In this document: in pieces, positions 46,032 through 55,422 of the stretch
How the letters are laid out: the number at the start of each line of letters is the position of its first letter
Numbering within the stretch: position 1 is the first letter of the stretch
Origin: Parascedosporium putredinis
Lineage: Eukaryota > Ascomycota > Sordariomycetes > Microascales > Microascaceae
DNA length: 64,000 bases
Reading direction: 5' to 3'
Assembly (NCBI GenBank): GCA_949357655.1
Contig: CASHTG010000005.1
Coordinates: forward strand, 62,001-126,000
Made by a program: the position numbers and the translations under genes
The notes under the pieces: generated by a model
The model's database searches: none
What the model was told of the DNA's origin: nothing
What the model saw: the letters and a program-made list of their open reading frames with translations, nothing else

Positions 46032-46720
46032 TTAGGAAGGAGGAGCACCACCACGGCCACGGCCGTATCCACCACGGCTGTTCGTAAGAAAAATATCATT
46101 GTTAGCCAATCTATCCAGCATGGGCCACCGCTAGCCCTGCGTGTTCAGAGGAAGTCGGGGAAAAAGGGACGGCTCAAGCTTACAATTGAGGAGCGAACTC
46201 GCCGGGCGCACCGCCCTCCTTGCCCTCACCAGCATCACGTCGTCGGTAGCCACCATCACGGTCTCCACGGTCGCCACCACGGCCACGGCCGAACGGCCTC
46301 CTCTCACGCTCGCCCTCGCCCATCATGCCACGGGGAGGAGCATGCGAGCGCTGCTGCTTAATGTGTGTCGCGGGGACGATCTCGGCGGGGAGGTGAAGCC
46401 ACTCCCTGAGGTAGTCAATACCCTCGGGGGTCAGGGTGTAGTAGTAGTATTGCCACGAGAATCGGGTCTTGACATAGCCACGGGAGTCGAGGGACTGGCA
46501 GGCCTTGACGACAAAAAGGTTCTTGGTATCGATGTCGTCGTGCTTGGGAAGGTTGTAGTCCTTCTTCGCGACGAGGACACCCTCTCGGAAGAGGTACTAA
46601 ATTCCGGAAAACGCTCCTGGTTAGTGTCTCGTTTTAAAAATAATATCTCCAGAATCAAAACTCGGCGTGATCGAATAATACCTCGTGGATCTTCTTGCGG
46701 TCAGCCTTGGGAATAAGCAT
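46032..46720 (-). CDS. RPS10: 40S ribosomal protein eS10
   Basis: Small-subunit ribosomal protein near the mRNA entry and beak region. Three exons: 46682-46720 (MLIPKADRKKIHE), 46184-46596 and 46032-46077. Introns are GTATTA...TTTAG and GTAAGC...ACAG, phases match exactly, and the protein is 165 residues with no frame error. Diagnostic blocks are YLFREGVLVAKKDYNLPKH, NLFVVKACQSLDSRGYVK, FSWQYYYYTLTPEGIDYLRE and LPAEIVPATHIK, followed by the Arg/Gly-rich C-terminal tail ending in GGYGRGRGGAPPS. The first intron after codon 13 is typical of fungal ribosomal protein genes. Highly confident. Confidence 0.97.
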
Positions 46721-47216
46721 CTTGGCTGTTGACTCCGGAAACTGAGGATGGTTGAAGGGACGTTTGGAAAGGAACGGAGGGACCTCGAAATGGATGCTCT
46801 TTTTTGTGTGAAAAAAACCCTACAGTACAATTGGAGGGTGAGCTAGACTGGCCCCGGCAGGCCACTTTCTTGTGGCGGAATCACGTGATAGGGTGGCTAG
46901 AGAGGAAGCTGGCTATTTGTGGCGCAGCACCTAATGAGAATGAGAATGAGGAGACAAGGGCCTCACATGCTTTGTCATTCATATGATTTTGAGGGGACGG
47001 GTGGCGGTACTGGCGACTCTTCTATCGCCGTCTTGACGTCTCCCCATCCCAATATAGGACAAGATTATTACACCTTCTTTCTATCATAGGCTCTCCAAAC
47101 AGAAAGATCCCCGGAATTCCTCACACCACAAACTCAGGCTCAAGAACCAGCGACAAAAGAATATAACTATCATCCCGAGCGCATCAATTAGTCTACCGGA
47201 TCCACCCCATTACAGA
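46721..47216. promoter_or_regulatory. Divergent region, eS10 / SDE2
   Basis: About 500 bp between divergent starts. It must contain the strong eS10 promoter. No named motif can be assigned by eye. A GAGAATGAGAATGAG triplication at 46937-46951 is visible. Confidence 0.4.
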
Positions 47217-48064
47217 ATGGCGCCGACCGAAATCAACCTGCTTATTAGCAGCTTCGCAGGACTAGGTCTTCCATCGACCTTGGTTCTTCCTGTGTCTAAA
47301 ACCGAAACAGTTTCTGGAGTCTGGGCGAAACTTAGACCTCAACTACCTTCTACATGCGATCGCCTTCTTCTCACCACCGCTGGCAACAAAGCGCTTTCTC
47401 AAACATCCACCACCCTCATCGGCACGTATGCGTCACAACACGATGACATCGTTTCCCTTCGGCTTTCCGCCCCCATGTGCGGCGGAAAGGGTGGTTTTGG
47501 CTCACAGTTGAGGGCGGCGGGTGGCCGCATGTCTTCGAAGAGGAAACGGAACCAAGGAGAAGATAATGGCTCCAGCAGGAATCTCGACGGACGGAGGCTT
47601 CGCACTGTTAATGAAGCCAAGGCACTTGCTGAATACCTCGCTATTAAGCCGGAGATGGACCAGCAAGAGAAGCAGAAGCGCCGCGAGCGCTGGGAACAAA
47701 TCGTTGAGGCCGCAGAGCGTCGAGAACATGAAATCAAGCACGGCACCAACGCGAGGATAGACGGGAAATGGGTCGAGGACAAAGAAGAAGCTGTCGATAT
47801 GATCAAAGGCGCCGTCCTAGCCGCCATGAAACCCCAGACTGCTGGTGATTCAAGCCCTGGTACTTCCAGTAATGCAGATTCGGCCGAAGACAGTCAAGAT
47901 TCGGAGGATGATAGACAGATGGGGAGGCGAAGTCTACTACTCCTCCTTCCGACTTGGACAATGATACGAAAGGAAAAGGCAAGGCTGTGTCAAAACCGAA
48001 AGCCCTCTTCGGATTTGACGAGGACGACGAATTTATGAGCTCGGATAGCGAGGAGGAGGAATGA
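47217..48064 (+). CDS. SDE2: Splicing and telomere maintenance factor SDE2
   Basis: Intron-specific pre-mRNA splicing regulator made as a ubiquitin-fold precursor. Residues 1-88 or so form the ubiquitin-like fold. Cleavage after the Gly-Gly in MCGGKGGFGSQLRAAGGRM exposes a Lys-started Sde2, the form that joins the spliceosome in fission yeast. After it come MSSKRKRN, DGRRLRTVNEAKALAEYLA and a charged helical region. One base is missing near 47920 in a G run. Correction continues to GEAKSTTPPSDLDND, KALFGFDEDDEFMSSDSEE and a TGA at 48062, for 282 residues. Single exon. It ends convergent with COX12. Confidence 0.93.
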
Positions 48065-48480
48065 CGCAACTATCCTCCTTGACTGATATGCCCTTGTGCT
48101 TGTATCAGTCATGCGAATTTCTGGTGGGGAACGACGAATGAACTAGGACGGACAAGAATTCCCTTTTTCTTCCTTTTTTCCCGTACCCTTCACCATTTGT
48201 CTTCTTCTTTCTATCTCCGGACACATTTCATGGCGTTTAATGAACGGGAATACCAACGAACTTCTTCACACATGCAATTTTTCTATGTTAGAGGCCCTAA
48301 GTAAATACCTCAGTTTAAGCGTATTGTATTTTTCTTTCACGACGAGACTTAATATGACATGGTACAAGCAGAAGAGCCACTCTGGCAAACAAGAAATATC
48401 TCCAGACGTAGGTCTAAAAGATTTGATGATACTGTCTATTCTATCACAACGGCTCTAACATCGTAGTCCAATACATACGT
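48065..48480. other. Shared 3' region, SDE2 / COX12
   Basis: About 415 bp between convergent stop codons, AT-rich, with no gene recognised. A 72-codon plus-strand open frame has no domain pattern. Confidence 0.4.
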
Positions 48481-49103
48481 TTACTGGTCAAGCTTCACAG
48501 GGAAGTTGCCAGCCTCTGTATTATATGTTAGATCGTGGCAGCCTATAACAGTGAGATGAAACTGTACATACCTCGTTGCTCGTCCCAGCGCTGGTACCAG
48601 CCGGAGGGGCAGAGGGACCTGTAGGCATGGAAGAACTGCACAAGGAGCATCAGTATATGTATTCATGCATCGATCTTTGGAGGCGTAGAGGGTTTACCTG
48701 GCGGCAAGGCGCGAAATCTTCGCCCTTGGCGATAATGCACTTGTGGTAGTCGACGTAGTTCTGCCAGCAGTGCTTGGTCTGGTTCTGGTTGGGGAAGCGG
48801 GAGTCGACACCTGGATACCGGCAGAAAATGGTTAGAGACGAGGAGCCTTCACTTCAAATGTGAGAAAAATCGCGGGGAAGAGACCAATTGGTCTCGTTCT
48901 CTTTCTCAATGGGAGATTGGAGAAGTTGCGAAAAGGAATTTGGGGGATCTATCGATTGTTCGTACCAGCTATAGGGACAATTGTTAGCCTCGGCGAGAGT
49001 CACGCCATGCTCAATGGGAAGAGGGAATTCTCGAATGCATACCAGTCACAAACTTGAAGGGCTTGGTGACAAGCTCATTTCCATCACCGTGTTCCTCGGA
49101 CAT
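48481..49103 (-). CDS. COX12: Cytochrome c oxidase subunit VIb
   Basis: Intermembrane-space subunit of respiratory complex IV. Four exons: 49043-49103, 48698-48810, 48572-48635 and 48481-48515, all with GT...AG introns, totalling 90 residues with no frame error. Twin Cys motifs needed for Mia40-dependent import are present: CWQNYVDYHKC (C-x9-C) and CRQFFHAYRSLC (C-x10-C), with VDSRFPNQNQTKHC before and CPSGWYQRWDEQREAGNFP after. The second intron falls inside the second Cys motif, after CRQ. The start MSEEHGDGNELVTKPF is the only ATG fitting the frame. Divergent from the NDUFA4-like gene with 379 bp between starts. Confidence 0.96.
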
Positions 49104-49482
49104 TTTGGCGGTGTTTGAAAGGGATTGGGACCTCGCGCTGTCAAGATTGAAACTACTTGGCCGGGTTTAAGGAGGGTGCTGTCGTGGAATTGAATGTTTT
49201 CGAGAGATTCAATTGAAAGCTTGCGGTGACAAAGGCCCAGGATGGATTGAACTGAAGAATCAGGTGGTTTTTGGTTGGCCGAGCGTGGCATGGAAATTGC
49301 TTGGGTGCCTCAAATGTAAGGTGCAAAGAAACCGAACCGAGCTTAGGTTTTCCTTGCAAGAGCCATGCCATCGGACGATCCAATCCCCTCCGAATCTGAG
49401 TATTCCGCCGCCGTTCATTCGTGATATTTCCTCCTCAACTTCGAACGATTTTCGATAAATCTCCCCTCCAAACCAGTTCAAA
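49104..49482. promoter_or_regulatory. Bidirectional promoter of COX12 and NDUFA4-like gene
   Basis: 379 bp between divergent starts. A CCAAT box is present at 49380-49384 on the plus strand and an ATTGG (CCAAT on minus) at 49124-49128. CCAAT is the binding site of the Hap2/3/5 complex, which controls respiratory genes in fungi. Use of either site is inferred. Confidence 0.5.
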
Positions 49483-50025
49483 ATGCAGCCCTCCCTTGCC
49501 CTCCGCATGTTCCGACCTACGGGTCGCATGATGAAGGCGGTGCGTCAAGCTTCTTCTAACCTCCAGTTCCACCGCGGCATTTGCTAACTAGACAATTTTC
49601 ATAGGCCGAGCCCGCTAGTACGTGACCTACCCAATTCCGAAAATGATCAATTCGAACCCTCTCGCCCGACTCCAGACGCTTCAATTGGGCTACGCGACTC
49701 TTATTGAGTTATATTTCGCTAACTAGAAGTGCAATAGACACCAGCCTCGGTGCTAGGATCAAGAAGGTCCCCGCTGAGTTGTGGCCCCTTTGTACGTCCT
49801 CCCTCTGGTTTCCTGTTTAGGGACACGACTCGATGAATTGGCGGCTCGCTTTCGCCTCTTGAATGAGAACCTGTGTGTGAACTAACAAGCTCATTAGTCG
49901 TTGTCGTCGGTTTCGCCGTCGGCGCTGGCTGCTACTCTATCGGCCGCAAGTTCGCCGTCGACAAGAACCTCCGTCTCGCCCGTCAAGGCCCCGCGAAGGC
50001 CGAGCACCATGGCGAGCACCACTAG
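49483..50025 (+). CDS. NDUFA4/MLRQ-like small respiratory-chain subunit
   Basis: Four coding exons, 49483-49539, 49605-49617, 49738-49791 and 49898-50025, give 83 residues in an exact frame. Exon 2 is only 13 nt. Protein layout: an Arg/Met-rich N-terminus (MQPSLALRMFRPTGRMMKA), then RIKKVPAELWPL, one membrane segment (FVVVGFAVGAGCYSIG), then RKFAVDKNLRLARQG and a His/Glu-rich end. The xVPxELWPL-membrane-DKxLRLxRQG pattern is that of the MLRQ family. The mammalian member NDUFA4 was first placed in complex I and later in complex IV. The family call is by pattern and is fairly good. Convergent with the RRM gene. Confidence 0.78.
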
Positions 50026-50373
50026 GAAACAAGCCAGAAAATGACTGTTGGGGTTCATATTCAGGCTTTCTCTTAGCCTTGTTCAGATTAGCGAAGGGGG
50101 ACCAATTTGTACATGTTGAAGCGAGGTCATCGATGCCAGGCGCTGTTAGAACAGCGAACGCTGTGCGGTTCATTTTTGTCGATACTATAGATTCCGTCTC
50201 ATGACGTCCAAAACACGTCCTGTCCCATGATGCCTTGCTGCCGTGCCACCTTTTACTCTCCCTAGGGATTCCTTTTGCGGTACTTGCCTCTTCCCCCTCT
50301 ACCGCACGTAAGCTTCCGTGAACGCCATCGCTATGCCGAGTATGATAAGCGCCCTGAAATGACTGGTCCATGT
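50026..50373. other. Shared 3' region, NDUFA4-like / RRM gene
   Basis: About 350 bp between convergent stop codons. A minus-strand open frame of 144 codons crosses it but overlaps the MLRQ exon 4 and shows no family pattern, so it is rejected. Confidence 0.4.
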
Positions 50374-50886
50374 TTATTCAGGCTTGGGACCTGCAACATC
50401 AAGTCCTTCTAAGCCTTGCATGGGATCATCGCCGTTATTCTCATCTGCAGCCGCCACACCGTCTTCCCCAATTGCATGCTCGGCCAGCCAACTCTCCTAC
50501 AGCATAGGGCCAAATTGATTGTATTAGACACATGATCTCACGTAGGCAAGCAACACTGGGACGTACCTGTTCCCAGATAGCCTTGCGACTATTGAGCCCG
50601 CCTTCTGCGCTCTTGGGTGGCTTAGATGCAGAAACCTTGAGGATGCGCCCAAAAACTCGGCCTGGTCCATGTTGTCAATGGCCTCTTTGGCGTCATCTGG
50701 GTCCTCAAATTCTACGTAGGCGAACCCTCGGTGAGGATCAGCAGCATCCGGCTTATCATTCTTTGGCACCTGGACGTCGACAATCTCGCCGAAAGGGATG
50801 AAGGCATCGTAGACGTGTGTTGATGTTGCAACAGGCGCTAGCCCGCCAACATACACCGTCGCCTTCCACCGAGCCGACTCCGTCAT
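50374..50886 (-). CDS. Small RRM protein similar to the cyclophilin E (Cyp33) RNA-binding domain
   Basis: Exon 1 runs 50567-50886 and exon 2 50374-50496, with a GTACGT...CTAG intron. One RRM fills residues 7-85, with RNP2 VYVGGLAP and RNP1 RGFAYVEF. The surrounding FGEIVDVQVPKND and ADPHRGFAYVEFEDPDDAKE closely follow the Cyp33/PPIE type of RRM. One base is missing near 50650 in the GAGTTTTTGGGC stretch. Correction continues to GRILKVSASKPPK, NSRKAIWEQESWLAEHAIG and an acidic end, total 147 residues. No cyclophilin domain follows, so it is an RRM-only protein, as in several fungi. A spliceosome role is likely from the family but is not shown here. Confidence 0.83.
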
Positions 50887-51367
50887 CCTGCGATTTTTGT
50901 TGATTCTTTCTGAGGGGTGGTGTGGGGATACAGGAGGAAGATCCCTTAGGGAATTTTGAGGGAACGTAAAAATGGAAGGCTGTCCCTAATTAATAAGAGC
51001 TTGTAGAGGTTGCCCTTTGGATGTGATACTACGACTTCACGCCCATTTCAATGGCAAGGCGTTCCCCACCAAAACAAGAGCTTGGGTTAACTCATTCTTG
51101 CTGAAAGCAGACATCAGTCGTACTTTCCCCGCGGATCACGTGAACATACTCAAGTAATGTGCGCCTAGTAAGTCGATCCCATCCATCTTCAAAAATAGAA
51201 CCAAGCAATAGCAGCTCTATAACTTAGGGATAGGTGGGGTGAATAACCTATTATATTCAGAATTTAAGCGTTGTTCTACGTTTACCAATGAAGAAAATCT
51301 AGGCAACATGTTGGTTTCATCCATATGCTCAACCCGTTACAGGCCGTGGCTCCCTCCCCAACCTTTC
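50887..51367. other. Intergenic between RRM gene and PL26 lyase
   Basis: About 480 bp containing the RRM gene promoter and the 3' flank of the lyase gene. No open frame or repeat of note. Confidence 0.4.
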
Positions 51368-54126
51368 TTACGATGGAATTGAATCTCCAACGAGGGCCAG
51401 ATTCTGGATAGCCGTCATTCCATACAAGGCAACATCATTTGTGCTGATCCAAGCCGCTTCGTCCACTGGTGCGAGCACTGCACTCCCATCAATTCTCGTG
51501 CTAGCCCACGGGGCTGTCGCCTTAAACCCATCCGTATTATAGAACGCATCCCAGGCTCTCTTTGCCAGTGCTGCATCACCCCTCCTCTTTGCGGCATAGG
51601 CCGTCAAGCGAGAGTGCCCCTGATAGAGATTGAGGCCGGTGAACGCCGTACCGTAACGGCTTGCCTGTTCCTGGGAGCTAGCCCCGTAGTAATAGCAGTA
51701 ATCTAGCCAGGCATCCTCAAATCCTTCTGGCAGGAGATCCCCGTAGTGGTCGATCAGCTCTGCAGTCACCTCTACCAAGCCGAACATGGCAGATAAGTGA
51801 GAGACTGACACGACACCGTTATTTCCTGGATCTGAAGGTGGCGGTGCCAGCGTCCCATCGTCGGGGTTGTATAAGCCGGATCCGGTGACGAACCCGTTCT
51901 TCAATTTCCCGATGCCCGCCATCGTATTGATAAGCTTCATGTCAGCCTCCTCCATGCGAGGGCCGTGTCGCTCGATCTCGATCAACCAAGCTGCTGCCAA
52001 GGCTGACCAGTCTGTGCCTAATCCGATGTCTGCGGGCTCGCCGGGTGCAGGCAGAAATCCGTCCACTCGCACTTTTCTACGTGCGTCAAGGGTCCAGAAA
52101 GTTTGGTCCATGTCCAGAATCTCGCTCATCAGCTCGCCGATCCTCTCATCTCCGCCGGACAGATAGTAGAATATCTTGCGATATTGCGGCGTTGAAATGC
52201 GGCCCTGCTTGGCGCTGTCCGCCCAGTGCTGCACTCCGTGCCGGGTCCCCAAACCCTTCCACTCGCCGATATGATACACGTCGACTTCCCCAGTGTGGCG
52301 TGTCAATGCTTCTGCAAAGCGGTATACATCTTCGCGGCCAGTTCGGAGGAAATATAGCCAGAAGAAGATGTCAGGGGAGAGCTCAGAGTTGTCCCATGCA
52401 TAGCCACCAACATCATAGCGCCAGGTGTGCCTGTCTGAGTCGTATGTATGCATGAAGTCGCCATGGTCCCAGAAGCCGTACCACCTTCTTTGCTCCACTT
52501 GATCCTGGTAAAATTTGGCAAGGAAGTCTAGGTTCTTTTCAATGGTTGCAGAGCCTTGGGTGGTATTGTTTGGTGCATCCCAATAAGTACCAAGGGCTTG
52601 GGTACTGAGGACCCGAGAGGGGTCGGGAGTTAAGACTGGGGGCTTATGACTTGGTTTGTGAGGGCGGCGAGTTTATCGCGACTTGGGGTCTTGCTAAAGC
52701 CAAAGAGATAAATCTCGTTCGTCCGGGCTATTCCGATAGGCGTGTTAAAGCCACCTTCCCAGTCTTCGTATGTTATCTCAAGAGCATCAAGCTGGTCTGC
52801 GTATGTGTCTTGACCAAGACCATCGTGATACGGCCGCAGATCCATCGGTGGCGCCTCGGGGCTGTACAACCACAATGTCATCACCCCAGTGTCGGTGGCA
52901 GCATCGTTGACGTCGAGGCCAGTTGGATATCTCTTCCAAAAGTCCTTCATGCCCATACCAAGGCCGCCTTGCGTGGCGCCACCCAGGTAAGCCAACCCAC
53001 CAGCCCGGGTTCCGGCTGGAATCTTGACCCAGCTTTGGCCAGCCTTCGTCCGCTTTTGAAGTGTGAAACCATCTGGGGAGAGCTGGCTTAGTCGGTAGTC
53101 ACTCCACGCAGGTATCCATTTCAACCTAGTGCTCACGCGGGTGTCCCACGAGCTAACTGGTGGTGTGGCCTCGCCTTCATATTGCTTTGTGCGAACCTCC
53201 TGCCCTGGGTCACGGCGGAGGCCTGTGATTCCTTGGATAGCCTCATTGAATATGCCGCCGTCTACCCCAGCAAGTCTGATGTGTCGGTTGTACAGCTCTT
53301 CACCCTTGAGGGGCACGTCAAATCGCAATCCGATTCCAGTGACAAAGTCGGTTTGCGGGTTTCCATCAAAAGTGATACTATGCATAACCTTGATCGCCTC
53401 GGATTCGGCGTAAAGGTAGAAGCGAACGACGAACGGGAGCCATGCCTCATGCTCACCAGACCCCACTAGCTTATGACTTCCGCGGACGGTTACGAGGACG
53501 CGGGAAATGTTGTCTTCCGAGACGGCAACCGACTCAATATCGCCCTCGAAGTCAAGGTATTCGACTTGTGGAGTTTGACCTTGCTGCCCGGGTTCCCTTA
53601 GGGAAGTTTGAGATTGCAGTATAAGTCTTCCATGTGTACCGACAGTCGCCTGGCCCTCTACCATCTGAATTGAAGAGATAAGGTCGTGACCATTCTTCGC
53701 GAACTTGACAATAATCTTTCCCGTGTTGACCTCAATAAAATCCTCGGATTCTACTACTGAGAGCTTGCTGCCTTGGGGCACCGGAGCATCGCCAGTAACT
53801 GGTGACACTGTGTAGGCGGTAGCCGCCGAGTCCGTCGCAGGCAAGGCATGACCCGTCCATTTGATCGAGTTGTCTGGCCAGTATGCAGTCACCCAAGACT
53901 GTAAGGAAGCCTGTTGCTCTCCATTGGATATGGTGAAGTGGGTGTCGTTGGAGGAATATTGACCTTTGGGCCATGGTAGGCCAAACGTCGTGCCCAGATT
54001 GTACTGGGGAGACGTGCCTCCAAGCCACTTCAGTTCAACCTCAACATCAGCTACGGGCTGTTGGCGCGGAAGATGTATCGCACCCGCTGCCGCTTGGCTT
54101 AGAAGCCCTGCGAGGAGAAGGAACAT
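51368..54126 (-). CDS. Secreted exo-rhamnogalacturonan lyase, PL26 family (PcRGLX/YetA-like)
   Basis: Polysaccharide lyase of the type that removes unsaturated disaccharide units from the rhamnogalacturonan I backbone of pectin. The start gives a clear signal peptide, MFLLLAGLLSQAAAGAIHLP, with likely cleavage around residue 15-18. The N-terminal beta domain has VELKWLGGTSPQYNLGTTFG, GLPWPKGQYS and ITFDGNPQTDFVTGIGLRFD, and the middle has MGMKDFWKRYPTGLDV. The C-terminal (alpha/alpha) part has QRRWYGFWDHGDFMHTYD and GGYAWDNSELSPDIFFWLYF, hallmarks of this family, and GTRHGVQHWADSAKQGRIS. One base is missing near 52648. Corrected, the single-exon gene codes for 919 residues. It stands alone, with no other pectinase gene in the window. 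Points to plant-derived nutrition. Confidence 0.88.
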
Positions 54127-55422
54127 GCACTCAAGAAATGCATCGTCGTAATTCCTTAGGGCGACGCTTGAGAGGAAGCTTGGTCACGATATCCATGTTG
54201 AAGCCAAAACAACCGGTATATAAGTCCTTTTAATCAAAACAGCAAGAGAATCTTCCCCCATATTTTCTCCACGATCTTGAGAAATCGCGCTGATGGGTGG
54301 GGTTCGGCACAAAGAAAGGGCGACGCCAGGTTCGCGGGCCCGAAATTACAATGTTGGGGTACCTTTGGATGTGACCGTGAACTTAGAGCAACCCTCCCAC
54401 TGTGGATCGTCGGGAGGAGGAAGCCATCTCGAATTGGAGCGGCTAGAAAGTCTCCAGATCTTTCTCCCGAACCGAAGAGGGTACGTGCGACTTTAGGAGA
54501 GAAGGGGGGAATTTCCGCATAAATGATTTAGATTATCTCGGGACACTAATACTTCATTGACCCGACCGAGGTGGATGAGAGGGGCGCGATAGTGCTGTAC
54601 TCGTATGCTCCCTCGGCCCTCTGGTCCAAAGTTGACGCGATGCACTTGCGAAGGACTATTATTTCCCCGCCGATTGAAGACGAATTACAAGTGTGAATGA
54701 CGAGAAGAACCCACTGACCTCAGACTACCAAGGTCATCAAGAAAGAGAAGGCAGAGTTGCTCTCTTGGGAAGCTTGCGCAAAAAGAGCAACGCAATTTCC
54801 CGACTGATCATTGAGAACCCCTGCAGCTTGAGGTTAGCATCAATTGATCGGTGTCTACTGAGGGTTGTACATTGTATAATAAAGTCATTGATATTCCGCG
54901 TCGCCCTTGCGATTCGCTTGCTTGCTGGCAACGACCTTAACAAGGTAGATCTTGAAACAACTGGCCGTGATCAAGGGTAGATGGCGGTCACTGTCCTCAA
55001 GGTTCCAGAGCAAGCTCCACGTGATGGGTGACTAATACGGATCTCAAGAAGGTTTGGTCGAGGGGTTGACCTGATAGAATGTGGGGCACTAACATCAATT
55101 GACGTATATCACTGGGCTGTTTGTTAGTGGCATGTGCCAGGGGGTTTGACAGGGCACAGAGATCCCATTGCAATCTGGCATCATAGCAAGATATCTTGCT
55201 TCTTTGAGCCTCACCCAGTTCCACCGCTTGAGCAACCCTCTTTCCCTAGATTTGAATATACTGCTTTGGAAGGTTGCCGCAATCGCTTTGAATGGGCTGG
55301 CGGTGCCCAATCCCACATTCATTTCCATACTTGTAGCGCCAATTAACAACTCCGCCACCCGCCGATAACCCCTCCTCCTCTCATCGCACCATCCAGCTCC
55401 TAGCTGGCAGAGCTCAACCACA
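54127..55422. promoter_or_regulatory. Divergent region, PL26 lyase / SEC31
   Basis: About 1.3 kb between divergent starts. The lyase promoter lies on its left and the SEC31 promoter on its right. The minus-strand open frame 55095-55547 overlaps SEC31 exon 1 and is rejected. No carbon-catabolite motif could be assigned with confidence. Confidence 0.4.
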
